Shown here piece after piece: positions 30,936 to 47,160 of a stretch of DNA of 64,000 nt. The notes under the pieces were generated by a model. It saw only the letters and a list, made by a program, of their open reading frames with translations, did not search any database and had not been told where the DNA came from. How positions within the stretch are numbered: the stretch's first letter is position 1; each line of letters starts with the position of its first letter. The stretch comes from Microglena sp. YARC. Taxonomy: Eukaryota > Chlorophyta > Chlorophyceae > Chlamydomonadales > Chlamydomonadaceae. A program made the position numbers and the translations under genes. The DNA lies in contig CM039464.1 of NCBI GenBank assembly GCA_022414725.1, positions 52,470,026 to 52,534,025 of the forward strand. The letters are read 5' to 3'.

Positions 30936-31130
30936 TCATATGATGCACGCCAAAGGCAAGTATGATATCATATGATGCAGACCAAAGGCAAGTATGATAT
31001 CATATGATATCATACAAATTGTATCATTTGATATTGCACACAAATGGTCACTATAGCCTAGTCAGACTGATTGCATCATTTGGTATCAAATGATGACATG
31101 AAATCATGATATCATATTGCCGTTCTGGTA
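30936..31130. repeat. Outlying ATCATATGAT-rich repeat
   Basis: Dense palindromic words (ATGATATCATATGATATCAT) related to the monomer at 53.4-56.2 kb. Confidence 0.75.
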
Positions 31131-31134
31131 ATGA

Positions 31135-31345
31135 TAACGCCTGGTGGGGCGTGGTGTTAAGGGAGCCCTTCGTGCGCGGGTGGGGAGCGGTCTACTACCT
31201 CAACTGGTCAAGCTACCATCGCGGTTGACGACGACCTGCAACGCCAAGAGCGACCGAAGGGGGAGTCAAACGCCCAACTCTTCATTCTTAAAGTGACTTA
31301 GTCTACCACTAGACCAATGTATATCACTGAAAGAGGCTGACTGAT
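31135..31345 (-). mobile_element. tRNA-derived SINE-like element or tRNA pseudogene
   Basis: On the minus strand TTGGTCTAGTGGTAGAC resembles a polymerase III A box and D arm, and GGGCGTTTGACTCCC about 30 bases later resembles a B box and T arm. The anticodon region does not fold cleanly and no matching acceptor stem was found, so it is not a working tRNA. The other end (AACGCCTGGTGGGGCGTGGT) is shared with a fragment at 20655. Confidence 0.55.
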
Positions 31346-31405
31346 ATTGCCGTTCTGTATTACTAACCCATCTGGCCTTGAACCCGGAACCCTGGACTGT
31401 ATACT

Positions 31406-34400
31406 ATACTATATACACATGCATGTATCATCTATACTGTACACACTGTAAACACTGAATACACATGCATGTATCATCTATACTGTACACTATACTGTAC
31501 ACACTGTATACACATGTATGTATCATCTATACTGTACACTATACTGTACACACTGTATACACATGCATGTATCATCTATACTGTACACTATACTGTACAC
31601 ACTGTATACACATGCATGTATCATCTATACTAAACTGTACACTATACTGTACACACTGTATACACATGCATGTATCATCTATACTGTACACTATACTGTA
31701 CACACTGTATACACATGCATGTATCATCTATACTGTACACTATACTGTACACACTGTATACACATGCATGTATCATCTATACTATACTGTACACTATACT
31801 GTACACACTGTATACACATGCATGTATCATCTATACTATACTGTACACTATACTGTACACACTGTATACACATGCATGTATCATCTGTACTATACTGTAC
31901 TATACTATACACATGTACACTATACTGTACACACTGTATACACATGCATGTATCATCTATACTATACTGTACACTATACTGTACACACTGTATACACATG
32001 CATGTATCATCTATACTATACTGTACACTATACTGTACACACTGTATACACATGCATGTACACTATACTGTACACAACTGTATATACTATACTGTCAATA
32101 CTATACTGTACACATACTGTATACACATGCATGTATCTGTAACTATATACTGTACTTACTGTACACACTGTATACACATGCATGTATCATCTATACTATA
32201 CTGTACACTTATACTGTACACACTGTATACACATGCATGTATCATCTATACTATACTGTACACTATACTGTACACTATACTGTATAGTATGCATGTATCA
32301 TCTATACTATTACTGTACACTATACTGTACACTATGCTGTTACACACTGTATACTGTACCTAACTGTAACACTATACACATGCATGTATCATCTATACTG
32401 TATACTGTACACTATGTACTGTACACTATCATGCAAGTATATCTACACTATACTGTACACACTGTACACACTATACACATGCATGTATCATCTATACTAT
32501 ACTGTACACTATACTGTACACACTGTATACACATGCATGTATCATCTATACTATACTGTACACTATACTGTACACACTGTATACACATGCACATGTATCA
32601 TCTATACTATACTGTACACTATACTGTACACACTGTATACACATGCATGTATCATCTATACTATACTGTACACTATACTGTACACACTGTATACACATGC
32701 ATGTATCATCTATACTATACTGTACACTATACTTTACACACTGTATACACATGCATGTATCATCTATACTATACTGTACACTATACTGTACACACTGTAT
32801 ACACATGCATGTATCATCTATACTATACTGTACACTATACTGTACACACTGTATACACATGCATGTATCATCTATACTGTATACTGTACACTATTACTGT
32901 ACACACTGTATACACATGCATGTATCATCTATACTATACTGTACACACGTATACTGTACACACTGTACACACTGTACACATGCATGTATCATCTATACTA
33001 TACTGTACACTATACTGTACACACTGTATACACATGCATGTATCATCTATACTATACTGTACACTATACTGTACACACTGTATACACATGCATGTATCAT
33101 CTATACTATACTGTACACTATACTGTACACACTGTGTATCACATACATGTTATACTGTACACTATACTGTACACACTGTATACACATGCATGTATCATCT
33201 ATACTATATACTGTACACTATACTGTACACACTGTATACACATGCATGTATCATCTATACTGTATACTGTACACTATACTGTACACACTGTATACACATG
33301 CATGTATCATCTATACTGTACTGTACACTATACTGTACACACTGTATACACATGCATGTATCATCTATACTATATACTGTACACATACTGTGTACACATG
33401 TACACTGTATCATACTACATGCATGTACACATGTATACACACACTGCATGGCATGTATCATATACTATACTGTACACTATACTGTACACCACTGTATACA
33501 CATGCATGTATCATCTATACTATATACTGTACACTATACTGTACACAACTGTATACACATGCATGTATCATCTATACTATACTGTACACTATTACTGTAC
33601 ACACTGTATACACATGCATGTATCATCTATACTATACTGTACACTATACTGTACACACTGTATACACATGCATGTATCATCTATACTATACTGTACACTA
33701 TACTGTTACACACTGTATACACATGCATGTATCATCTATACTGTACACTATACTGTACACACTGTATACACATGCATGTATCATCTATACTATACTGTAC
33801 ACTATACTGTACACACTGTATACACATGCATGTATCATCTATACTACACACTGTGTACACATGTACACTATACTGTACACACTGTATACACATGCATGTA
33901 TCATCTATACTATACTGTACACTATACTGTACACACTGTATACACATGCATGTATCATCTATACTGTATACTATACTGTACACACTGTATACACATGCAT
34001 GTATCATCTATACTATACTGTACACTATACTGTACACACTGTATACACATGCATGTATCATCTATACTACTGTACACTATACTGTACACACTGTATACAC
34101 ATGCATGTATCATCTATACTATACTGTACACTATACTGTACACACTGTATACACATGCATGTATCATCTATACTGTACACACTGTATACACATGCATATC
34201 ATCTATACTATATACTGTACACACTATACTGCATTATACTGTATATACACATGTATACATGTATCATCTATACTATACTGTACACTATACTGTACACACT
34301 GTATACACATGCATGTATCATCTATACTATACTGTACACTATACTGTACACACTGTATACACATGCATGTATCATCTATACTATACTGTACACTATACTG

Positions 34401-37400
34401 TACACACTGTATACACATGCATGTATCATCTATACTATACTGTACACTATACTGTACACACTGTATACACATGCATGTATCATCTATACTATACTGTACA
34501 CACTACACATATACATGTACACACTGTATACACATGCATGTATCATCTATACTATATACTGTACACTATACTGTACACACTGTACACATGCTGTATACAC
34601 ATGCATGTATCATCTATACTATACTGTACACTATACTGTATGTATCATCTATACTGTACACTGTACACACTGTATACACATGCATGTATCATCTATACTA
34701 TACTGTACACTATACTGTACACACTGTATACACATGCATGTATCATCTATACTATACTGTACACCTATACTGTACACACTGTATACACATGCATGTATCA
34801 TCTATACTATACTGTACACTATACTGTACACACTGTATACACATGCATGTATCATCTATACTATACTGTACACTGTATACTGTACACACTGTATAACACA
34901 TGCATGTATCATCTATACTATACTATACTGTACACTATTACTGTACACACTGTATACACATGCATGTATCATCTATACTATACTGTACACTATACTGTAC
35001 ACACTGTATATACACATGCATGTATCATCTATACTATACTGTACACTATACACATGTACACACTGTATACACATGCATGTATCATCTATACTATACTGTA
35101 CACTATACTGTACACACTGTATACACATGCATGTATCATCTATACTATACTGTACACTATACTGTACACACTGTATACACATGCATGTATCATCTATACT
35201 ATACTGTACACTATACTGTACACACTGTATACACATGCATGTATCATCTATACTGTACACTATACTGTACACTGTATACACATGCATGTATCATGTACAC
35301 TACTATACTGTACACTGTATACACATGCATGTATCATCTATACTATACTGTACACACTATACTGTACACTGTATACACATATACTGTATTCACTATACTG
35401 TACACTATACTGTATATACACATGCATGTATCATCTATACTATACTGTACACTATACTGCATGTACACACTGTATATCACATGCATGTATCATCTATACT
35501 ATACTGTACACTATACTGTACACACTGTATACACATGCATGTATCATCTATACTACTGTACACTATACTGTACACACTGGCATGTATCACATGTACATGT
35601 ATCATCTATATCTATACTGTACACTATACTGTACACACTGTATACACATGCATGTATCATCTATACTATTACTGTACACTATACTGTACACACTGTATAC
35701 ACATGCATGTATCATCTATACTATACTGTACACTATACTGTACACACTGTATACACATGCATGTATCATCTATACTATACTGTACACTATACACATGCTG
35801 TACACACTGTACACACTGTATTACACATGCATGTATCATCTATACTATACTGTACACTATACTGTACACACTGTATACACATGCATGTATCATCTATACT
35901 ATACTGTACACTATACTGTACACACTGTATACACATGCATGTATCATCTATACTATACTGTACACTATACTGTTACACACTGTATACACATGCATGTATC
36001 ATCTATACTATACTGTACACTATACTGTACGTACACTGTATACTGTACACACTGTATACACATGCATGTATCATCTATACTATACTGTACACTATACTGT
36101 ACACACTGTATACAACATGCATGTATCATCTATACTATACTGTACACTATACTGTACACACTGTATACACATGCATGTATCATCTATACTATACTGTACA
36201 CTATACTGTACACACTGTATTACACATGCATGTATCATCTATACTATACTGTACACTATACTGTACACACTGTATACACATGCATGTATCATCTATACTA
36301 TACTGTACTGTACACACACTGTATACACATGCATACACATACTGTATACACATGCATGTATCATCTATACTATACTGTACACTATACTGGACACCACTGT
36401 ATACACATGCATGTATCATCTATACTACTGTACACATATTACTGTACACACTGTATACACATGCATGTATCATCTATACTATACTGTACACTATATACTG
36501 TACACATGCTGTATACACATGCATGTATCATCTGTATACTATACTGTACACTATACTGTACACACTGTATACACATGCATGTATCATCTGTATACTGTAC
36601 ACTATACTGTACACACTGTATACACATGTACATGTATCATCTATACTGTACACTATTACTGTTACACACTGTATACACATGCATGTATCATCTATACTAT
36701 ACTGTACACTATACTGTACACACTGTATACACATGCATGTATCATCTATACTATACTGTACACTATACTGTGTACACACTGTATTACACACACTGCATGT
36801 ATCATCTATACTATACTGTACACTATACTGTACACACTGTATACACATGCATGTATCATCTATACTATACTGTACACTATACTGTACACACTGTATACAC
36901 ATGCATGTATCATCTATACTGTACACTATACTGTACACACTGTATACACATGCATGTATCATCTATACTATACTGTACACTATACTGTACACACACTGTA
37001 TTACACATGCATGTATCATCTTACTATACTGTACACACTATACTGTACACTGTACACTATACACATGCATGTATCATCTATACTATACTGTACACTATAC
37101 TGTACACACTTGTATACACATGCATGTATCATCTATACTACTGTACACATATACTGCATGTATCACACTGTATACACACGCATGTATCATCTATACTATT
37201 ACTGTACACTATACTGTTACACACTGTATTACACATGCATGTATCATCTATTACTATACTGTACACTATACTGTACACACTGTATACACATGCATGTATC
37301 ATCTATACTGTACTATACTGTACACTATACTGTACACACTGTATACACATGCATGTTCATCTATACTGTACACTATACTGTACCACACTGTATACACATG

Positions 37401-40400
37401 CATGTATCATCTATACTAAACTGTACACTATACTGACACAACTGTTACACATGCATGTATCATATACACCTAACTATACTGTACACATACTGTTACACAC
37501 TGTATACACATGCATGTATTCATCTATACATACACACTATACTGTACACACTGTATACACATGCATTGTATCATCTATACTATACTGTACACTATACTGT
37601 ACACACTGTATACACATGCATGTATCATCTATACTGCACAGCGTACACCACTGTATACACATGCATATCACTATACTGTACACATACTGTATACACATGC
37701 ATGTATCATCTATACTACTGTACACTATACTGTACACACTGTATACACTATATACTGTACACACTGTATACACTGCATGTATCATCTATACTATACTGTA
37801 CCTATACTGTACACACTGTATACACATGCATGTATCATCTATACTATACTGTACACTATACTGTACACACTGTATACACATGCATGTATCATCTATACTT
37901 CTGCACTACACTATACTGTACACACTGTATACACATGCATGTATCATCTATACTGTACACTATACTGTACACACTGTATACACATGCATGTATCATCTAT
38001 ACTATACTGTACACTATACTGTACACACTGTATACACATGCATGTATCATCTATCTATACTGTACACTATACTGTACACACTGTATACACATGCATGTAT
38101 CATCTATACTATACTGTACACTATACTGTACACACTGTATACACATGCATTGTATCATCTATACTATACTGTACACTATACTGTACACACTGTTATACAC
38201 ATGCATGTATCATCTATACTATACTGTACACATACTGTACACACTGTATACACATGCATGTATCATCTATACTATACTGTACACTATACTGTACACACTG
38301 TATACACATGCATGTATCATCTATACTATACTGTACACTATACTGTACACACTGTATACACATGCATGTATCATCTATACTGTACACACTATACTGTACA
38401 CACTGTATACACATGCATGTATCATCTATACTATACTGTACACTATACTGTACACACTGTATACACATGCATGTATCATCTTAAACTAACTGTACACTAT
38501 ACTGTACACACTGTATACACATGGCATGTATCATCTATACTATACTGTACACTATACTGTACACAACTGTATACACATGCATGTATCATCTATACTGCTA
38601 TACTGTACACACTACTGTACACACTATACTGTATCACATGCATGTATCATCTATACTATACTGTACACTATACTGTACACACTGTATACACATGCATGTA
38701 TCATCTATATATACTGTACACTATACACACCCACTGTATACACATGCATGTATCATCTATACTGTACACTATACTGTACACACTGTATACACATGCATGT
38801 ATCATCTATACTATACTGTACACTATACTGTACACACTGTATACACATGCATGTATCATCTATACTATACTGTACACTATACCAGTATACACATGCATGT
38901 ATCATCTATACTATACTGTACACTATACTGTACACACTGTATATAACACATGCATGTATCATCTATACTATTACTGTTACACTATACTGTACACACTGTA
39001 TACACATGCATGTATCATCTATACTGTACACTATACTGTACACACTGTATACAACTGCATGTATATCTATACTATACTGTTACACTATACTGTACACACT
39101 GTATATACACATGCATGTATCATCTATACTATACTGTACACTATACTGTACACACTGTATACACATGCATTATCATCTATACTATACTGTACACTATACA
39201 GTACACACTGTATACACATGCATGTATCATCTATACTATACTGTACACTATACTGTACACTCCACACTGTACACACTACACATGCATGTATCATATAATA
39301 CTGTACACACTATACTGTGTACACACTGTATACACATGCATGTATCATCTGCACACTTTACTGTACAACACTGCACATGCATGTATCATCTATACTATAC
39401 TCGTACACTATACTGTACACACTGTATATACACATGCATGTATCATCTATACTATACTGTACACTTATACTGTAACACACTGTATACACATGCATGTATC
39501 ATCTATACTATAGTACACTATTACTGTACACACTGTATAACACATGCATGTATATCATATACTATATACTGTACCTACTATACTGTACACACTGTACACA
39601 CACCATGCATGTATCATCTATACTATACTGTACACTATACTGTACACACTGTATTACACATGCATGTATCATCTATACTATACTGTACACTATACTGTAA
39701 CACACTGTATACACATGCATGTTATCATCTATATATGTACACTATTACTGTACACACTGTATACACATGCATGTATCATGCGGGATACTGTACACTATAC
39801 TGTACACACTGTATACACATGCATGTATCATCTATACTGTACACATACTGTACACACTATACACATGCATGTATCATCTATACTGTACACTATACTGTAC
39901 ACACTGTATACACATGCATGTATCATATACTGTACACTGTACACTATACTGTATATACACATGCATGTATCAATCTATATCTATTACTGTACACTATACT
40001 GTTACAACACTGTATACACATGCATGTATCATCTATACTATACTGTACACTATACTGTAACACTTGTATACACATGCATGTATTCATCTATACTAATACT
40101 GTACACTGTACACACTGTATTACACATGCATGTATGGCATCTATACTGTACACTATACTTGTACACACTGTATACACATGCATGTATCATCTATACTATA
40201 CTGTGTACACTATACTGTACACACTGTATACACATGCATGTATCATCTATACTATACTGATACACACTATTACTGTACACCCACTGTATACACATGCATG
40301 TATCATCTATACTATAACTGTACACTATACTGTACACACTGTATACACATGCATGTATCATCTATACTATACCACTATACTGTACACACTGTATACACAT

Positions 40401-43400
40401 GCATGTATCATCTATACTATACTGTACACTATTACTGTACACACTGTATTACACATGCATGTATCATCTATACTATACTGTACACTATACTGTACACACT
40501 GTATACCACATGCATGTATCATCTATACTATACTGTACACTATACTGTACACACTGTATACACATGGCATGTATCATTCTAATACTATACTGTACACTAT
40601 ACTGTACACACTGTATACACATGCATGTATCATCTATACTGTACACTATACTGTTAACACACTGTATACACATGCATGTATTCTATCTATACTATATACT
40701 GTACACTATACTGTACACACTGTATACACATGCATGTATCATCTATACTGTACACACTATACTGTACACACACACTGTATACACATGCATGTATCATCTA
40801 TACTATACTGCGTACACTATACTGTACACACTGTATACACATGCATGTATCATCTATACTATACTGCTACACTATACTGTACACACTGCTATGCACTATA
40901 CTGTACACTATACTGTACACACCTTATACATGCATGCATGTATCATCTATATACCTGTATACTGTATTACTGTACACACTGTATAACACATGCATGTATC
41001 ATCTATACTATACTGTACACTATACTGTTACACACTGTATACACATGCATGTATCATCTATACTATACTGTACAACTATACTGTACACACTGTATGCACA
41101 TGCATGTATCATCTTATACAACAACTATACTGTACACACTGTACACACTGTATACTATATGCACTATACTGTACACATACACTGTATATCAATTACTGTA
41201 TGTACACATGCATGTATCATCTATACTATACTGTACACACTATACTGTACACACTGTATACACATGCATGTATCATCTATACTATACTGTACACTATACT
41301 GTACACACTGTATACACATGCATGTATCATCTATACTATACTGTACACTATACTGTACACACTGTATACACATGCATGTATCATCTATACTATACTACTA
41401 CTGTTACACTATACTGTACACACTGTATACACATGCATGTATCATCTATACTATACTTTGTACTGTACACACCTATACATCCTATACGTAACACACTGTA
41501 TACACATGCATGTATCATCTATACTATACTGTACACTATACTGTACACACTGTATACACATGCATGTATCATCTATACTACTGTACACTATACTGTACAC
41601 ACTGTATACACATGCATGTATCATCTATACTATACTGTACACTATACTACACACTGTTACACACTGTATTTACACATGTATACCATGTGTATCATCTATA
41701 CTATATCTGTACACTATACTGTACACACTGTATACACATGCATGTATCATCTATACTATACTGTACACTATACTGTACACACTGTATACACATGCATGTA
41801 TCATCTATACTATACTTGTACACTACTGTACACACTGTATACACATGCATGTATCATCTATACTATACTGTACACTATACTGTACACACTGTATAACACA
41901 TGCATGTATCATCTATACTATACTGTACACTATATGTACACACTGTATACACATGCATGTATCATCTATACTATACTGTACACTATACTGTACACACTGT
42001 ATACACATGCATGTATCATCTATACTATACTGTACACTATACTGTACACACTGTATCAAATGCATGTATCACATCGTATACCTATACTGTACACTATACT
42101 GTACACACTGTATACACATGCATTGTATCATCTATACTATACTGTTACACTATACTGTACACACTGTATACACATGCATGTATCATCTATACTATACTGT
42201 ACAATACTGTACACACTGTATACACATGCATGTATCATCTATACTGTACACTGTACACTACTGTACACATACTGTACACATGCATGTATCATCTATCTAT
42301 ACTGTATGTTGTATACTGTATACCTGTACCACTATACTGTACACCACTGTATACACATGCATGTATATCTATATGACTGTACCACTATACTGTACACACT
42401 GTATACACATGCATCTTTGTATCACTATACTTATACTGTACACTATACTGTACACACTGTATACACATGCATGTATCATCTATACTATACTCTGTACACT
42501 ATACTGTTACACACTGTATACACATGCATGTATTCTATACTATACTATACGTGTATAATACTGTACACTACTGTATATCACTGTATCACCTGTATGTGGT
42601 ACACATGCTACATCTATACTGTATATACTGACCACACTGTACAATACTATACTTGTACACACACTGTATACACATGCATTGTATCACTCTATACTATACT
42701 GTACACACTTTATACACATGCATGTATAGACATACTATACTGTATACACATGCATGGATTATCATCTATACTATACTGTACAACACACTGCATTGTATCA
42801 CTATACTGTAACACCTGTACACACATACATGCATGTATCATCTATACTATATACTGTACCACTATTACTGTACACACTGTATACACATGCATGTATCATC
42901 TATACTATACTGTACACTATTACTGTACACACTGTATACACATGCATGTATCAATTCTATACTATACTGTACACTATACTGTACACACTGTATACACATG
43001 CATGTATCATCTAACTATACTGTACACTATACTGTACACACTGTATACACATGCATGTATTCATCTATTACTAACTGTACACGTATACTGTACACACTGT
43101 ATACACATGCATGTATCATCATACTATACTGTACACTATACTGTACACACTGTATACACATGCATGTATCATCTATACTATACTTGTACACTATACTGTT
43201 ACACACTGTATACACATGCATGTATCATCTATACTATACTTACACTATTTACTGTACACACTGTATACACATGCCATGTATCATCTATACTATTTACTGT
43301 ACACTATACTGTACACACTGTATACACATGCATGTATCATCTATACTATACCACTATACTGTACACTGTATACTGTAACACTGATACTGTACATGCATGT

Positions 43401-44966
43401 TGTATCACTATAACTGTACACTATACTGTACACCACTGTACACAGTATCATATACTGCTACACATGTACACACTAACACATGCATACACATGCATGTATC
43501 ATCATCTATACTATACTGTACACTATACTGTACACCACTGTATACACATGCATGTATGCACATCTATACTATACTATACTGTACACACTAATACTGTACA
43601 CATACTGTATAAACACATGCCTGTATCATCTATACGATATACATGTACTGTACACACTGTATACACATTGCATGTATCATCTATACTATATACTGTACAC
43701 TGTACTGTACACACTGTATACACATGCATGTATCATCTAACTATACTGTACACTATACTGTACACACTGTTCGTACACATGCATGTATCATCTATACTAT
43801 ACTGTACACTATACTGTACACACTGTATACACATGCATGTATCATCTATACTATACTGTACACTATACTGTACACACTGTATACACATGCATGTATCATC
43901 CTATACTATACCTGTACACTATACTGTACACACTGTATACACATGCATGTATCATCATACTTATACTGTACACTATACTGTACACACTGTATACACATGC
44001 ATGTATCCATCTATATACTGTACACACTGCGTATACACTGCATGTACACTATATACTGTACACACTGTACACACTATACACATGCATGTATCTCTATACT
44101 ATACTGTACACTATACTGTACACACTGTATACACATGCATGTATCATCTATACTATACTGTACACTATACTGTACACACTGTATACACACACATGCATGT
44201 ATCATTGTATATCTATACTATACTGTATACACACACTGTATACACACATCATATACTATACTACTGTACACTATACTGTACACACTGTATACACATGCAT
44301 GTATCATCTATACTGTACACACGTGTATACACATGCATGGCATATCATCTATACTATACTGTACACTATACTGTACACACTGTATACACATGCATGTATC
44401 ATCTATACTGTACACACTGTATACACATGCATGTATCATCTATACTATACTGTACACTATACTGTACACACTGTATACACATGCATGTATCATCTATACT
44501 ATACTGTACACTATACTGTACACACTGTATACACATGCATGTATCATCTATTCCTGTACTGTACACTATACTGTACACACTGTATACACATGCATGTATC
44601 ATCTATACTATACTGTACACTATACTGTACACACTGTATACACATGCATGTATCATCTATACTATACTGTACACTATACTGTACACACTGTATACACATG
44701 CATGTATCATCTATACTATACTGTACACTATACTGTACACACTGTATACACATGCATGTATCATCTATACTATACTGTACACTATACTGTACACACTGTA
44801 TACACATGCATGCATCATCTATACTATACTGTACACTATACTTTACACACTGTATACACATGCATGTATCATCTATACTATACTGTACACTATACTGATC
44901 ACACTGTATACACATGCATGTATCATCTATACTATACTGTACACTATATGGAATACATGTGTATGT
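31406..44966. repeat. 54-bp satellite array, about 13.5 kb (~250 units)
   Basis: Unit starts CATGCATGTATCATCTATAC and continues with two 12-bp sub-repeats (TATACTGTACAC) and ACTGTATACACATG. Common 46-49-bp variants drop one 'actat' block. It has alternating purine-pyrimidine character (TGTACACAC, ACATGCATGT). All three plus-strand frames lack stops within the unit, and 54 is divisible by three, so very long open frames (up to about 2300 codons, 18-residue period) appear in every frame. They are not proteins. Units near both borders (31.4-33.0 and 44.4-44.9 kb) are clean; interior units, above all 37-44 kb, are full of one-base indels, which look like uncorrected sequencing error. Confidence 0.95.
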
Positions 44967-44969
44967 ATC

Positions 44970-45228
44970 CGAGCTTTTTGTTGGAGCCCGCCCCCTTCTT
45001 GGGGGGGAGAGAGCCCCCAGATTCACTCCATTGTCCGTTTGTCCGTTTGTCTGTCCGTCAGTCCGGCCGACCGACTGACCGACCGACTGTAAAATTGAAG
45101 CCTGTCACGTCAGCCAACTGTCTCAAAACTATCTGTCTTCGGTCAGCTCCATCGTTGCCACCTGACGTTCTGTTGCCAACACTCGCCGCCAATTTTCCGC
45201 CGCGCTTACATTCCTACATAGGACTTGT
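44970..45228 (+). mobile_element. GGCGGAGCC element, copy 9
   Basis: Starts TTTTTGTTGGAGCCCGCCCC immediately after the satellite and ends 'cctacataggacttgt', with an internal expansion of 'gtccgtttgtc' and 'gaccgaccgact' words. Confidence 0.75.
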
Positions 45229-46010
45229 TTCCCCTGCTACCAGTAGCGATCGCTACCTGGGGCCCTGTTTAGGCCAAGGCCCTGGTCACTGCGATTTTGT
45301 GGACCAAATTTAGCCCTAAGTCCAAGATATAGCTTCCCTCTAGCTGTCCTCTCGATTTGGGAGCCTGCTAGGTGCATCCACCCCCACCCAAGGCCCTCAA
45401 ACTGGCCCTGAACTACCATGAGACTCGAATCTCGGCCCCGCCCCCAGAACCCCCTTCAGACCGCCTACGCAAATCGCTACCAGGAGCTTGAAAGACACCA
45501 ATTATATATATATTTATAAAGCCAAGTTCTCTGTGTTGCTGAGCAGCAATATATATGTATTCATTTACACATAATATTTACATATATATTTAGCTTCGAA
45601 GTAATCCTGTTAGACCAAGTTTAGGGTTTAGGGTTGGTATCTCGTAGGTTGTAGTTTGTACCTCCTCTTTTTCAAAATATGCAAAATGTGCAAATATCCG
45701 ACAATGATCAGAATTCTTGATTCTCAGGCCAAATGTTCAAATCCGAGGTACAATCTACGAACTACAAAGTGTTTCGAAAACACAAATAAAAATCATCCTC
45801 TGAATTGTTATCAAGTGCTACAGTACTTTGTATCATTTTAAATCATTTAGATCATTTTAATGTTATCAAGTGCCACATTACTTTTTATCCCTTTCAATCA
45901 TTTTCTAATGCTATTAAGTGCTCCACACATTACATGCCCTTCTCTATTATTTCCTTTTGTCCCTCCCTTGACTCCTGCCTCCACCCCCCCCCCCCCCACA
46001 CACCCACATT
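45229..46010. other. Single-copy spacer with a telomere-like word
   Basis: No gene seen. TTTAGGGTTTAGGGTT at about 45621 is a second short telomere-type tract. 'aagtgctacagtactttgtatcatttta' and 'aagtgccacattactttttatc' form a short direct repeat at 45810-45930. Confidence 0.5.
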
Positions 46011-46014
46011 CCCC

Positions 46015-46095
46015 GACGAGTTCTCATGCGTGCACAAAGCGGCGGACGAATTCAAAAAGCCCACTCCCTCCCCACTCCCCATGCGTACACCGTTA

Positions 46096-46126
<31 letters not shown>

Positions 46127-46239
46127 ACACGCACACACATCCACACCTGAAAGCCTGACTCCTCCCCACCCCACCCCCACCCCCCCACCTCACACACACA
46201 CACACGCACACACATCCACACCTGAAAGCCTGACTCCTC

Positions 46240-46270
<31 letters not shown>

Positions 46271-46445
46271 ACACACACACACCATTCTCCAAGGTTTCTC
46301 ACTGGTGTACAAAGTGGCAGACGAATTAAAAGAAGTCCTTAAAGTGCTACATACATACACACACTCTCCCCCCTCCCCTCGCCTCAGTTCTCATCCGTGC
46401 ACAAAGTGGCGGACGAATTCAAAGAAGTCCTTTGACCTAGCAGGG
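46015..46445 (-). pseudogene. Three degenerate copies of the amidotransferase terminal-exon end
   Basis: At about 46018-46065, 46290-46345 and 46388-46440 the sequence repeats the 3' end of the exon at 47161-47399 (best copy contains CACAAAGTGGCGGACGAATT). On the minus strand they read SKDFFEFVRHFVH with changes. CACACA and poly-C tracts lie between. Confidence 0.8.
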
Positions 46446-46494
46446 CTCATAGGCTTACCGGTGCATACACACCCACACACCCACACACCCACAT

Positions 46495-47160
46495 ACACCC
46501 CCCACCCACCCCCACCCACCCACATCCACATTATCCCATGAGTTCTCACCGGTGCATACACACCCATACACCAACATACCCCCCCACACACACCCCTCCC
46601 CACCCACCCACCATCCACACATCATCCATGAGTTCTCATCGGTGCATACACACCCATACACCAACATACCCCCCCCCCCCCCCCCCTCTCCCCCACCCAC
46701 CCACATCCACACATTATCCCATGAGTTCTCACCGGTGCATACACACCCATACACCAACATACCCCCCTCCCCCACCCACCCACATCCACACATCATCCCA
46801 TGAGTTCTCATCGGTGCATACACACCTACACCAACATACCCCCCCCCCCCCTCCCCACCCACCCACATCCACACATTATCCCATGAGTTCTCACCGGTGC
46901 ATACACACCATACACCAACATACCCCCCCCCCCCCTCCCCCCCACCCACATCCACACATCATCCCATGAGTTCTCATCGGTGCATACACACCCATACACC
47001 AACATACCCCCCCCCCCCCCCCCCCCTCCCCACCCACCCACGTCCACACATTATCCATGAGTTCTCACCGGTGCATACACACCCATACACCAACATACCC
47101 CCCCCCCCACCCACCCCCCTCCCCCACCCACCCACATCCACACATTATCCCATGAGTTTC
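46495..47160. repeat. ~90-bp array around an exon-end fragment, about 7 copies
   Basis: Units contain ATGAGTTCTCACCGGTGCAT, then 'acacacccatacaccaacat' and a poly-C tract. The GTTCTCACCGGTGCA word is the extreme end of the amidotransferase terminal exon (VHR, then GTGAGAAC). Frames on both strands are repeat artefacts. Confidence 0.85.

Noticed and set aside
31465..45313. Very long open frames (up to about 2300 codons) with an 18-residue period rich in Tyr, His, Cys and Thr
   Set aside because: They follow from a stop-free 54-bp satellite unit. All three plus frames are open and frames change across indels without stopping.
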